Assembly (NCBI GenBank): GCA_964532995.1
Contig: CAZHJN010000011.1
Location: 1 to 51,603 of the forward strand
Direction of reading: 5' to 3'
Source of the DNA: DTJG01 sp964532995
GTDB lineage: Bacteria > Ratteibacteria > UBA8468 > B48-G9 > DTJG01
Length of the DNA: 51,603 nucleotides
The translations under genes and the position numbers were made by a program. The notes under the pieces were generated by a model that ran no database searches, was not told the origin of the DNA, and saw only the letters and a list, made by a program, of their open reading frames with translations. Positions within the stretch are counted from its first letter, which is position 1, and every line of letters starts with the position of its first letter. Positions 41,898 to 49,986 of this stretch are shown piece by piece.

Positions 41898-42994
41898 TGG
41901 AAAGAAAAACTGCCTGGATAATTTTGAACATGATTTCAGGAATTGGTCCTGTAAGTATAAGGAAATTGATTGAGGTTTACAGAGATCCTGTGGAGATATT
42001 GAATACGAAACCGGAAACAGTAAGAGACATAATAAACAGTTCAGCAATCGAAGGCTTAAAAAACTGGAAAAACATTCAGTGGGAAAAGGAAATCGAAAAG
42101 GCGGAATCGTCCGGAATAAAAATAGTCACTTTTGATGAACCCTGCTATCCTGAATCACTGAAACAGATTCCGGATCCGCCACCTGTATTGTACGTAAAAG
42201 GTAATATTCCCGAAAACAGAATTTTTATTGCTGTTGTTGGAACCAGAAATCCTTCCTTCTATGGAACTTCAATGGCAGAGAAATTTTCATTAGAACTTGC
42301 CAGTTATGGATTCTGTATTGTCAGCGGTCTGGCAAGGGGAATAGATTCAATTGCTCACAGGGCTGCATTGAAAACAAAAAACCAAACAGTAGCTGTCCTT
42401 GGTTCAGGGCTTGCAAACATATATCCAGCTGAAAATGCAAAACTTGCAGAAGAAATTTCTCAAAACGGAGCAATAATATCAGAATTTCCACTTGATACTT
42501 CTCCCGAAAAATTTAATTTTCCAAGAAGGAACAGAATTATTTCAGGATTAAGCCGTGCTGTACTTGTGATAGAGGCAGGTCAGAGAAGTGGAGCACTGAT
42601 AACCGCGCACCTTGCAGCAGAACAGAATAAAGAAGTCTTTGTTCTGCCCTCTGATGTAAATCGTATCACCGGCAAAGGCAACAATCAACTTATCAAGGAT
42701 GGAGCAACCCTTGTTGAAAGTGTTGAGGAAATATTAAAAGAGTTGAATCTGGAACTTATTACAGAACAATCAGATGATTCAAAGCAGGACTTTTTAACAT
42801 CTCAGGTTCTTACAGAAAATGAAAAACTGGTTTATAATGTAATAAAAGGAAAAAGTGTTGATTTTGAAACAATAATCAACAAAACCTGTATCAGCGCAGA
42901 CAAACTTATGCAAATACTTACAGGGCTCGAGATAAAAGGATTTATAGATTTTCTGCCAGGATCAATTTACAGGGATAAAAAATCAGATAACTGA
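41897..42994 (+). CDS. dprA: DNA-protecting/processing protein DprA
   Basis: About 365 residues. An N-terminal helical region (MISGIGPVSIRKLIEVY) is followed by the Rossmann-like core: VVGTRNPSFYGTSMAEKFS, IVSGLARGIDSIAHRAAL, VAVLGSGLANIYPAEN, FPRRNRIISGLSRAVLVIEA and RSGALITAHLAAEQ. The C-terminal winged helix (about 300-360) is present. DprA loads RecA on incoming single-stranded DNA during transformation. The ATG at 41897 shares a base with the dgt stop; the TTG at 41894 is less likely. Together with the prepilin-like gene elsewhere, it allows but does not prove natural competence. Confidence 0.94.
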   Translation: MERKTAWIILNMISGIGPVSIRKLIEVYRDPVEILNTKPETVRDIINSSAIEGLKNWKNIQWEKEIEKAESSGIKIVTFDEPCYPESLKQIPDPPPVLYVKGNIPENRIFIAVVGTRNPSFYGTSMAEKFSLELASYGFCIVSGLARGIDSIAHRAALKTKNQTVAVLGSGLANIYPAENAKLAEEISQNGAIISEFPLDTSPEKFNFPRRNRIISGLSRAVLVIEAGQRSGALITAHLAAEQNKEVFVLPSDVNRITGKGNNQLIKDGATLVESVEEILKELNLELITEQSDDSKQDFLTSQVLTENEKLVYNVIKGKSVDFETIINKTCISADKLMQILTGLEIKGFIDFLPGSIYRDKKSDN

Positions 42995-43010
42995 ATTTAA
43001 CGGAGGAAAA

Positions 43011-43583
43011 ATGAGAATATTCACAAAAATCATCCAGACAGTATTCATTCTGATGGGAATCGTGCTGGTTGTTTTTCTTGCTTTATGCTGGGTTAAACCT
43101 GAGATTCTTCTCAAGGCTTCCCATTATATTGAAACGGATTTATTAAAGGCGGGAATGGTTGGTTTTTCAATGATACTTCTTGGAATAATCTGGTTTGTTT
43201 ACTGGGTGGACCATGTTGTTCGCACAAAAAACATATGCCTTGACAATCCACATGGAAAGGTCAGGATATCTCTTAAAGCAATAGAGGAGTTTATCTCAAC
43301 AAAAATTATCTCGCAGATGCCAAACATAAAATCAATGCAGGTAAAAACCTCAATCGGTTCACACGGCCTTGAAACGCTTATAAGAATAACTATAGCAAGC
43401 GGCTATAACATTCCTGAATTCACCTCCCAGATACAGGAATTGATAAAAAATTATCTTGAAGATGTTGTTGGTGTGGAAAGGGTATCCCATATAGAAATTT
43501 TTGTAGCAAACATAACGACGCCGACGGATGGACAGGTCCCTGTTGAGGCAGAAACAGACACAGATGAAAAAGAATCCAATTGA
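43011..43583 (+). CDS. amaP: AmaP/Asp23-like membrane anchor protein
   Basis: A 190-residue protein with two N-terminal helices (about 8-28 and 48-68) followed by a soluble domain with KVRISLKAIEEFISTKIISQ and GVERVSHIEIFVANI. This is the layout of the alkaline-shock membrane anchor AmaP, related to the Asp23/YloU family. In Firmicutes it holds Asp23 at the membrane; in Gram-negative candidate phyla its job is unknown. GGAGG precedes the ATG at good spacing. The acidic C-terminal tail overlaps the start of gmhA. Confidence 0.8.
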   Translation: MRIFTKIIQTVFILMGIVLVVFLALCWVKPEILLKASHYIETDLLKAGMVGFSMILLGIIWFVYWVDHVVRTKNICLDNPHGKVRISLKAIEEFISTKIISQMPNIKSMQVKTSIGSHGLETLIRITIASGYNIPEFTSQIQELIKNYLEDVVGVERVSHIEIFVANITTPTDGQVPVEAETDTDEKESN

Positions 43584-44157
43584 AAATATTATTTCTGAGT
43601 TTGAAAGACTTATCGGGTTTTTAAGTACAGGAACTTTCCAGGAAAAGATTGAATCTGCTGTTTCAATGATATCTCAAGCCATCCGCAGTAATAATAAAAT
43701 CATTGTATGCGGCAACGGTGGAAGCGCGGCTGATAGCCAGCATCTTGCAGGAGAACTGGTCGGCAGATTTCAGATAGAAAGAAAGCCCATCCCTGCCATA
43801 GCGCTGACAACAAATACATCAATAATCACAAGCATAGGAAACGACTATTCGTTTGAAAAGATTTTTTCAAGACAGACTGAAGCTATTGGAAATAAAGGCG
43901 ATGTACTGATACTGTTTTCAACATCCGGCAGATCAAAAAACGTTATTGAAGCAGTCAGGTCAGCGAAAAAGAAAGGCATTAAAACAATATCCATCACAGG
44001 TGCCAGACCGAATAAACTGGCAGATCTTTCAGATATAAATCTGGATGTGCCATCGAAATCAACCCCCAGAATTCAGGAAATTCATTCAATCATAATACAC
44101 ATTATATGCGAACTCCTTGAAAGAAAACTATTTCCAGATGAAATCAAAAAAGATTAA
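43564..44157 (+). CDS. gmhA: Sedoheptulose 7-phosphate isomerase
   Basis: About 197 residues of the SIS fold. VCGNGGSAADSQHLAGELVGRF contains the signature CGNGGSAADSQH with the catalytic Glu following in GELVGRF. LFSTSGRSKNVIEA is the sugar-phosphate-binding serine loop, and RIQEIHSIIIHIICEL carries the C-terminal His. It makes D-glycero-D-manno-heptose 7-phosphate, the first step of ADP-heptose synthesis for the LPS inner core. The ATG at 43564 lies within the amaP 3' end. It pairs with the hldE-type gene directly downstream. Confidence 0.93.
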   Translation: MKKNPIENIISEFERLIGFLSTGTFQEKIESAVSMISQAIRSNNKIIVCGNGGSAADSQHLAGELVGRFQIERKPIPAIALTTNTSIITSIGNDYSFEKIFSRQTEAIGNKGDVLILFSTSGRSKNVIEAVRSAKKKGIKTISITGARPNKLADLSDINLDVPSKSTPRIQEIHSIIIHIICELLERKLFPDEIKKD

Positions 44158-44635
44158 ATCCCTGAATACGTTGAAGAAAATCGTTGAAATGAAAAGGAAA
44201 GAAGGCAAAAAAATTGTTTTCACCAATGGATGTTTCGACATGCTCCACGCAGGTCATCTGTACTGTCTTGAACAGGCAAAAAAACTCGGGGATATTTTGA
44301 TAGTTGCGTTAAACAGCGACAGTTCTGTAAAAAAATTGAAAGGGAAAAATAGACCCTTTACCTGTGAAAAAGATAGGGCTTTTCTTATTTCCGGTTTTTC
44401 CTGTGTTGATTATTGCATAATTTTTGACCAGGACACGCCACAACAGCTTATAAGAACGCTTAAACCGGATATAATCGTTAAGGGCGCTGATTACAAAAAA
44501 CATCAGATAGTTGGTGCAGATATCGTAAAAAAATATGGCGGAAAAGTTGTCAGGATAAAAATTGTTCGAGGAAGGTCAACAACATCTTTAATAAAAAAGA
44601 TCTATGCAACATTCAAATATCCTGCGAATAATTGA
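44138..44635 (+). CDS. rfaE2: D-glycero-beta-D-manno-heptose 1-phosphate adenylyltransferase (HldE C-domain/RfaE2)
   Basis: The 165-residue nucleotidyltransferase has the HxGH motif (GCFDMLHAGHLYCLEQA, H37-H40) and PDIIVKGADYKKHQIVG with the lysine and GAD that bind ATP. VRGRSTTSLIKKI is the conserved C-terminal IVRGRSTT-like motif. It transfers AMP to heptose-1-phosphate to give ADP-heptose. The kinase half of HldE is absent, so a separate RfaE1-type kinase is expected elsewhere. It overlaps gmhA by 20 bases. Confidence 0.92.
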   Translation: MKSKKIKSLNTLKKIVEMKRKEGKKIVFTNGCFDMLHAGHLYCLEQAKKLGDILIVALNSDSSVKKLKGKNRPFTCEKDRAFLISGFSCVDYCIIFDQDTPQQLIRTLKPDIIVKGADYKKHQIVGADIVKKYGGKVVRIKIVRGRSTTSLIKKIYATFKYPANN

Positions 44636-45587
44636 TGCAAACTTCAACAGGGCAAGAGAAGCATTGAGGGTTATAGAAGATATTTTAAGGTTTACGCAGG
44701 TTGATGATGAATTTATTTCGGACCTGAGGGAAATAAGGCACAATTTCACAGCTGCATATCTGAAACATTTTGAAATTTCCTCACTTCCTTTCAGGAACAC
44801 CAAAACTGATCCTGGAAAAGCCAACAGACCATCTGCGGCAAAAAGCATCAAACAGATTCTGCTTCGCAACTTTTTCAGGGCAGAAGAAGCAATGAGATGT
44901 CTTGAAGAGTGTTCAATGGTGGCAAATCCGAATAGTACCAGATACTGGCAGCAATTAAGATTTGCCATATATCAAATTGAACAGAATCTGATCATCAGAA
45001 TTCCTGAAAAAGCCATCAATGCGCCCTTTGTGGGTTTCTTGATTTCAAATGTTCCTGTCAGGTATATTGAAACAATTGCTGAAAAATGCCAGAGCTGCAA
45101 ACAGTCAGTTATTATGGTTAATCCATCTGGAAATATTGAAAACTTTATCCGTCAGCTGAAAAAACTGAAAAGAAAGTACGAAAAGACCATCTTTCTTGTA
45201 TTAAACAGACCTGATGTTGCAATGGCAGCTGATATTGATGGTGTGCATCTTGAATACAATTCTATGAGTGTTTCTGACGCAAGAAAACTTTTGCCAGGCA
45301 AAATAATCGGAATAGATTTCGAAAAAACAAGAAAATTAAAAAAATCCGAGAAGCAGCAAATCAGCTTTGTATCATGCGAGGGTTCATCGCAAATAAGTGA
45401 GCTCTTGACTAAATGGCAAAAAAACATTAAATTATACGCTGCAGCAATTTTGAATTCCTGCCAGGAAATTAAAAAAGCGTTTAATAACGGAGCAGATGGT
45501 GTACTTGTAAAAATTGATGCTGCAGATGACGAAAAGATTGCTGAAGCATTAAAAATCATCAGGGATATTAATGGAAAAAAAGCCTGA
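44604..45587 (+). CDS. ThiD2-ThiE-like fusion with a degenerate thiamine-phosphate-synthase domain
   Basis: The 327-residue protein has two parts. Residues 1-130 match the ThiD2-type N-domain (IIDANFNRAREALRVIEDI, REIRHNFTAAYL, NFFRAEEAMRCLEE) usually fused to ThiE. Residues 140-325 read as a ThiE barrel with ADIDGVHLEYNSMSVSDARKL, but the pyrophosphate-binding GxxxxTxTK loop is absent (SFVSCEGSS stands in its place) and the QxRxK-like N-terminal motif is also lost (IMVNPSGN). The fold is probably kept, but thiamine-phosphate synthase activity is doubtful. It overlaps the hldE-type gene by 32 bases and ftsH by 17. Confidence 0.78.
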   Translation: MQHSNILRIIDANFNRAREALRVIEDILRFTQVDDEFISDLREIRHNFTAAYLKHFEISSLPFRNTKTDPGKANRPSAAKSIKQILLRNFFRAEEAMRCLEECSMVANPNSTRYWQQLRFAIYQIEQNLIIRIPEKAINAPFVGFLISNVPVRYIETIAEKCQSCKQSVIMVNPSGNIENFIRQLKKLKRKYEKTIFLVLNRPDVAMAADIDGVHLEYNSMSVSDARKLLPGKIIGIDFEKTRKLKKSEKQQISFVSCEGSSQISELLTKWQKNIKLYAAAILNSCQEIKKAFNNGADGVLVKIDAADDEKIAEALKIIRDINGKKA

Positions 45588-47406
45588 ACTTCCAAAAGAC
45601 ACTTTTCTGAAAGGTGTACTGGTCTGGTTGATACTCGGAGTATTGCTCTTCCTTGTAATAAAAACCGCATCGGATTTTGCTGAAAACAGAAGAATACTCA
45701 ATTACAGTGATTTCCTTGAAGACGTTGAAAAAGGTAATATTCAGGGAACTCTTCTGTTAAAACGGGGTTATGTTTATGGCAATTTGAAGGATGGAACAAA
45801 ATTCCAAACATATGCCGGTGAGGATAAGGAACTTATATCCACACTGAGAGAAAGCGGAGTCTCTTTTAAGGTGGAACCAGCGTCTGATTTCTGGGCTGGT
45901 CTGTTTATCAATATTATTCCGGTTGTTCTGATAGTTGTATTCTTTCTGTTTTTAATCAACAGGCAGGCAACCAGCGAAAGCAACAGAGTTTTTTCATTCA
46001 GCCGAAGCAGACCGACAATGCCTGACAGCAAACACAAAATTACTTTTGCTGATGTTGCTGGATCCGAAGAAGCAAAAGAAGAATTAAAGGAAATTATAGA
46101 GTTTTTGAAGGACCCTAAAAAATTCCAGAGACTTGGAGGAAAAATACCAAAGGGAGTACTGCTGATAGGGCCACCAGGCACAGGCAAAACCCTGCTTGCT
46201 AAAGCGGTCGCAGGTGAAGCAGGTGTTCCATTCCTCGGAATGAGCGGTTCAGATTTTGTAGAGATGTTTGTTGGTGTTGGTGCTGCCAGAGTGAGAGACC
46301 TGTTCAGACAGGCTAAACGCATTGCGCCATCAATTGTATTCATAGATGAAATTGATGCTGTAGGCAGACAGAGGTTTGCAGGTTTAGGTGGAGGACATGA
46401 TGAAAGAGAACAAACATTAAATCAGCTCCTTGTTGAAATGGATGGTTTTGTGACTGACCAGGGCATCATAGTGATGGCTGCAACAAACAGACCCGATGTG
46501 CTGGATCCGGCTCTTACAAGACCCGGCAGGTTTGACCGCACGGTGGTGGTTGGACTGCCTGATATAAAGGAAAGAGAAGCAATATTAAAGGTTCATACAA
46601 GAAACAAACCTCTTTCTGAATCAGTGAATCTCTCAGTAATAGCAAGAAGCACTCCCGGACTTTCAGGAGCAGATCTGGCAAACATAGCGAATGAAGCAGC
46701 CTTGCTTGCAGCCAGAAAAAATAAAAACCAGATTGATATGGAAGATTTTGAAGCGGCAAAGGACAAAATACTTATGGGTGTTGAAAGAAAATCCCTTGTA
46801 ATAAGTGGGGAAGAGAAAAAGATTATTGCGTATCATGAGGCAGGTCACACGATTGTACAGATATCCCTGCCAGAATTGCATCCCGTGCATAAGGTAACAA
46901 TTATCCCTCACGGTCAGGCACTCGGAATAACCCATATATTGCCGGAAAAAGACAAGCTTATTGAAAGTGATTCCTATTTCAGAAATACTCTTGCATCTTT
47001 GCTGGCCGGAAGAATAACAGAAAAAATCGTTTTTGGAAAAATGTTTACAGGCAGCGAAAACGATCTGAAGATTGCCACAGAAATTGCGAGAAAGATGGTC
47101 TGTGAATGGGGGATGAGTGAAAAACTCGGTCCCGTTAGCTTTCGTGAACATGAAGCGGTCTTTCTTGGAAGAGACCTTGTACAGCAGAGAACCATGAGTG
47201 AAGCGACAAGCAGAGAAATAGACAATGAAATAAAGAGTATTCTTGAAAAAGCATCTCAAACAGCAGAAAAGATAATAACTGAAAACAGAGATAAACTTGA
47301 AACACTTGTGAAGGAGCTCCTTGAAAAAGAAACACTGGCATCAAATGAAATTTATAAAATTCTTGGAGTGAATAATGAACCAGAATCAGAAAAATCAGCA
47401 AATTGA
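45571..47406 (+). CDS. ftsH: ATP-dependent zinc metalloprotease FtsH
   Basis: The 611-residue protein is of standard length. Two N-terminal helices (about 13-30 and 108-129) enclose the periplasmic part. The AAA+ module has Walker A GPPGTGKT (200-207), Walker B IVFIDEIDA (about 255-263) and the arginine finger region LTRPGRFDR. The zinc site HEAGH lies at 422-426. FtsH extracts and degrades misfolded membrane and short-lived regulatory proteins. AGGGA precedes the ATG inside the end of the Thi gene. All catalytic residues are intact. Confidence 0.97.
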   Translation: MEKKPELPKDTFLKGVLVWLILGVLLFLVIKTASDFAENRRILNYSDFLEDVEKGNIQGTLLLKRGYVYGNLKDGTKFQTYAGEDKELISTLRESGVSFKVEPASDFWAGLFINIIPVVLIVVFFLFLINRQATSESNRVFSFSRSRPTMPDSKHKITFADVAGSEEAKEELKEIIEFLKDPKKFQRLGGKIPKGVLLIGPPGTGKTLLAKAVAGEAGVPFLGMSGSDFVEMFVGVGAARVRDLFRQAKRIAPSIVFIDEIDAVGRQRFAGLGGGHDEREQTLNQLLVEMDGFVTDQGIIVMAATNRPDVLDPALTRPGRFDRTVVVGLPDIKEREAILKVHTRNKPLSESVNLSVIARSTPGLSGADLANIANEAALLAARKNKNQIDMEDFEAAKDKILMGVERKSLVISGEEKKIIAYHEAGHTIVQISLPELHPVHKVTIIPHGQALGITHILPEKDKLIESDSYFRNTLASLLAGRITEKIVFGKMFTGSENDLKIATEIARKMVCEWGMSEKLGPVSFREHEAVFLGRDLVQQRTMSEATSREIDNEIKSILEKASQTAEKIITENRDKLETLVKELLEKETLASNEIYKILGVNNEPESEKSAN

Positions 47407-47947
47407 ACAATGCATTAAAAAAATAATTGAGGCAATAGGTGAAGACGCTTCAAGAAAAGGTCTCCGCGATACTCCGAAAAGAGTTGCAAAAATGTATCTG
47501 GACATTTTTTCGGGGATTAATGAAGATCCCGAAGCAGTGCTTGGAAAGGTTTTTCACGAACAGTATAATGAACTGGTTCTTCTGAAAGATATTCCACTTT
47601 ATTCCATGTGTGAACATCATCTTCTGCCCTTTTTCGGACACGCTCATATTGCATATCTTCCGGACGGCAAAAGAATAGTGGGAATTAGCAAACTTGCAAG
47701 GCTTGTGGATGTTTTTGCAAAAAGACCGCAGGTTCAGGAAAGACTGACAAACCAGATTGCTGATACAATAATGAAGGTATTGCAGCCTCAGGGAACAATG
47801 GTTGTGATTGAAGCACAGCATATGTGCATGATAATGCGAGGCGTAAAAAAACCCGGCACCAGGATCGTAACATCAGCAATGAGAGGAATATTCTTAAGAG
47901 ACATACGCACTCGCTCAGAGGCTCTCAATCTGATTATGGCAAAGTAG
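47375..47947 (+). CDS. folE: GTP cyclohydrolase I (FolE)
   Basis: The 190-residue protein has the zinc ligands in YSMCEHHLLPFFGHAHIAY and AQHMCMIMRGVKKPG, with GISKLARLVDVFAKRPQVQ between and SAMRGIF near the end. It converts GTP to 7,8-dihydroneopterin triphosphate, the entry to folate and, in queuosine synthesis, to 7-deazaguanines. The start overlaps the ftsH 3' end by 32 bases and has GGAG seven bases upstream. It converges with mtaB and overlaps that gene's end by 14 bases. Confidence 0.96.
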   Translation: MNQNQKNQQIEQCIKKIIEAIGEDASRKGLRDTPKRVAKMYLDIFSGINEDPEAVLGKVFHEQYNELVLLKDIPLYSMCEHHLLPFFGHAHIAYLPDGKRIVGISKLARLVDVFAKRPQVQERLTNQIADTIMKVLQPQGTMVVIEAQHMCMIMRGVKKPGTRIVTSAMRGIFLRDIRTRSEALNLIMAK

Positions 47948-49163
47948 AAGACTTTGCAAACAGATAATCAGTATTTCCAAAACTTTTTATTTCTTTCGGA
48001 CAGATTTTGAGAATTTTCCCGGAAAGTTGTTCAGATGAATCAATAAGAACAGGTATGTAATGTTCTGAATATCCGAACCAGAAATCACTCAGTTTTGCTT
48101 CAACAAGAACATCACATTGTTTCCCGATAAAACTTCTTTTTACATCTGCTGAAATTCTTTCAGTAAACTGCATTGCTTTTCTTAATCTTTCCTTTTTAAC
48201 TGTGTCAGGTACATTTTCAGGCATTGATGCAGCTTTTGTTTGTTTGTGGGGACTGAATGGAAAGATATGGACCTTCAAAAATTTGCAGTCTGAAATTGCC
48301 TGCAGGGTCAGATCAAAATCACTTTGAGTTTCTCCTGGGAAACCAATCATAATATCTGTTGTGAAGGTTATATTTTTGAATCTGGCTTCAATCTGTTCAA
48401 GTTTCCTTTTATAATCTGAAAAAGAATAAGGCCTTCCCATCAGCTTCAAAATGCGGTCTGAACCGCTTTGAAGCGGCACGTGAAATGAAGGGCAAAACTT
48501 ATCGCATAAACATAAAACATCAAGCAGTTGCTCATTAAGATGAAAAACCTCTATTGAACTTAATCTGAAACGAGCAAGACCTTTAATTTCGTTAATTTGT
48601 TTAACCAAATCCTTCAGGTTTTCTCCTGTATCCTTTCCGAAACTGCCCAGATCAATTCCTGCAAGCACAATCTCCTTATATGAATTGTCAGCAAGAACTT
48701 TAACTTCATTGATAATTTTTGATATCGGTCTGCTTGAAATTTTTCCTCTCACAAAAGGAATAATACAGTAAGAGCAAAAATTTTCGCATCCATCAACTAT
48801 CTTTACAAATGCTCTCATATGGCTGTGAAATGTTTTGATCTTATCAATTCCCTTTGATTCTGCCTGCTGATAAAAAATATTCCTTCGAATGATTCTGGCA
48901 TCTGAAAATATCGAAACAAGATCGTCTTTTTCAACAAGACATCCTGTAATCCATACCATCTTTCCGGTATCCACAAGCTTTCTTATCAATCTTTTTGCCT
49001 CTTTTTCTGCCTTTTTTGTAACACAGCAGGTATTTATCAGTGCAATGTCATAATGATTTTCATCTGTAATCTGATACCCCTGTTCTGATAGCAGTTCCAT
49101 AAAAATCTGCGAATCATACTGATTTACCTTGCATCCAAATGTGAAAAACCTAATTTTTTCCAT
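47934..49163 (-). CDS. mtaB: tRNA threonylcarbamoyladenosine methylthiotransferase MtaB-like
   Basis: The 409-residue protein has the methylthiotransferase N-domain with cysteines in FFTFGCKVNQYDSQ, INTCCVTKKAEKEA and TGCLVE, and the radical-SAM triplet CENFCSYCIIPFVRG. FHVPLQSGSDRILKLMGRPY and TTDIMIGFPGE are family motifs. The FGCKVNQ start is typical of MtaB rather than MiaB. It would make ms2t6A37 in tRNA. The C-terminal TRAM region (about 340-400) is present but divergent. It follows tatD by five bases and overlaps folE tail to tail. Confidence 0.92.
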   Translation of the reverse strand: MEKIRFFTFGCKVNQYDSQIFMELLSEQGYQITDENHYDIALINTCCVTKKAEKEAKRLIRKLVDTGKMVWITGCLVEKDDLVSIFSDARIIRRNIFYQQAESKGIDKIKTFHSHMRAFVKIVDGCENFCSYCIIPFVRGKISSRPISKIINEVKVLADNSYKEIVLAGIDLGSFGKDTGENLKDLVKQINEIKGLARFRLSSIEVFHLNEQLLDVLCLCDKFCPSFHVPLQSGSDRILKLMGRPYSFSDYKRKLEQIEARFKNITFTTDIMIGFPGETQSDFDLTLQAISDCKFLKVHIFPFSPHKQTKAASMPENVPDTVKKERLRKAMQFTERISADVKRSFIGKQCDVLVEAKLSDFWFGYSEHYIPVLIDSSEQLSGKILKICPKEIKSFGNTDYLFAKSSTLP

Positions 49164-49168
49164 TTTAT

Positions 49169-49933
49169 TTAACTGATCCCGAAAAATCTTTTTGCATTAT
49201 TGGTGGTGATAGTTGCGACCTCATCAACCGGCATTTTTCTTATTCTGGCAAACTCCTCAACAATAAATCTTACAAAACGCGGCTCATTTCTTCTGCCTCT
49301 TAATGGATGTGGCGCAAGATACGGAGAATCGGTCTCAAAAAAAACCTTATCCAGATTCACCTTCTCTGCAATGCCACGAAGTTCGATGGCATTTTTAAAT
49401 GTCAAAATCCCTGTAAAAGAAATATAAAAACCTTTTTTCATTACCCATTCAAACATTTCTTTGCTGCCGTCAAAACAATGAAATACCACTCTTGATGGGT
49501 ATCCTGCATCCTCAAAAATTTCCACAATCTGTTTATCCGCACTCCTTTGATGAACAACCAGAGGCATATTATTTTTCTTTGCAAACTGGAGATGCTTTTT
49601 AAAAAGGCTAACCTGAGAAATCATATCTGAATGCTGATAATAAAAATCAAGACCGGTCTCACCAATGCCAGCAACCCTATTAGATTTTATAAGTTTCATA
49701 CATTCAGCAAATTCCATTTCGTCAGTTTTTGAAGCATTATGTGGATGGATCCCACAGAGAGGATAAACACGCTCAAATCTACTGGAAATCTCAAGTGCCT
49801 TTCTGCTTGAATCAAGATCAATTCCGGGATTAATAATAAATTGCACCTTTTCTTCAATCGCTCTTTTTATAACAAGCTCCCGATCATTTTCATATTGTTC
49901 AAAATCAAGATGGCAGTGAGTATCTGCAAACAT
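49169..49933 (-). CDS. tatD: TatD-family metal-dependent hydrolase (DNase)
   Basis: The 254-residue protein has all family metal sites: FADTHCHLDF, IGETGLDFYYQH, PLVVHQRSADKQ, VVFHCFDGSKE and FFETDSPYLAPHP. TatD proteins are 3'-5' exonucleases or related hydrolases with a TIM-barrel fold. A sigma70-like TATAAT at 49971-49976 lies about 38 bases upstream and GAGGG precedes the ATG, so this gene, unlike its divergent neighbour, has a normal leader. Confidence 0.93.
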   Translation of the reverse strand: MFADTHCHLDFEQYENDRELVIKRAIEEKVQFIINPGIDLDSSRKALEISSRFERVYPLCGIHPHNASKTDEMEFAECMKLIKSNRVAGIGETGLDFYYQHSDMISQVSLFKKHLQFAKKNNMPLVVHQRSADKQIVEIFEDAGYPSRVVFHCFDGSKEMFEWVMKKGFYISFTGILTFKNAIELRGIAEKVNLDKVFFETDSPYLAPHPLRGRRNEPRFVRFIVEEFARIRKMPVDEVATITTNNAKRFFGIS

Positions 49934-49952
49934 ACCGGCGCCCTCTGAAAAT

Positions 49953-49980
49953 TTGTAAAATTAAACAGGTATTATATAAT
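49953..49980 (+). promoter_or_regulatory. Promoter of the sialidase-like gene, leaderless type, sharing a palindromic -10 with tatD
   Basis: TTGTAA (49953-49958, 4/6) and TATAAT (49975-49980, perfect) are 16 bases apart. Only six bases (TTTACC) separate the -10 box from the ATG at 49987. The 10-base palindrome ATTATATAAT (49971-49980) also supplies TATAAT on the minus strand at 49971-49976 for tatD. Confidence 0.65.
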
Positions 49981-49986
49981 TTTACC

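Noticed and set aside
45774..46343. Minus-strand 189-codon frame antisense to ftsH
   Set aside because: It lies opposite the highly conserved AAA+ module of FtsH, and its composition reflects the complementary codons.
46663..47259. Minus-strand 198-codon frame antisense to ftsH
   Set aside because: It is a shadow of the FtsH protease domain, with no start context or motif.
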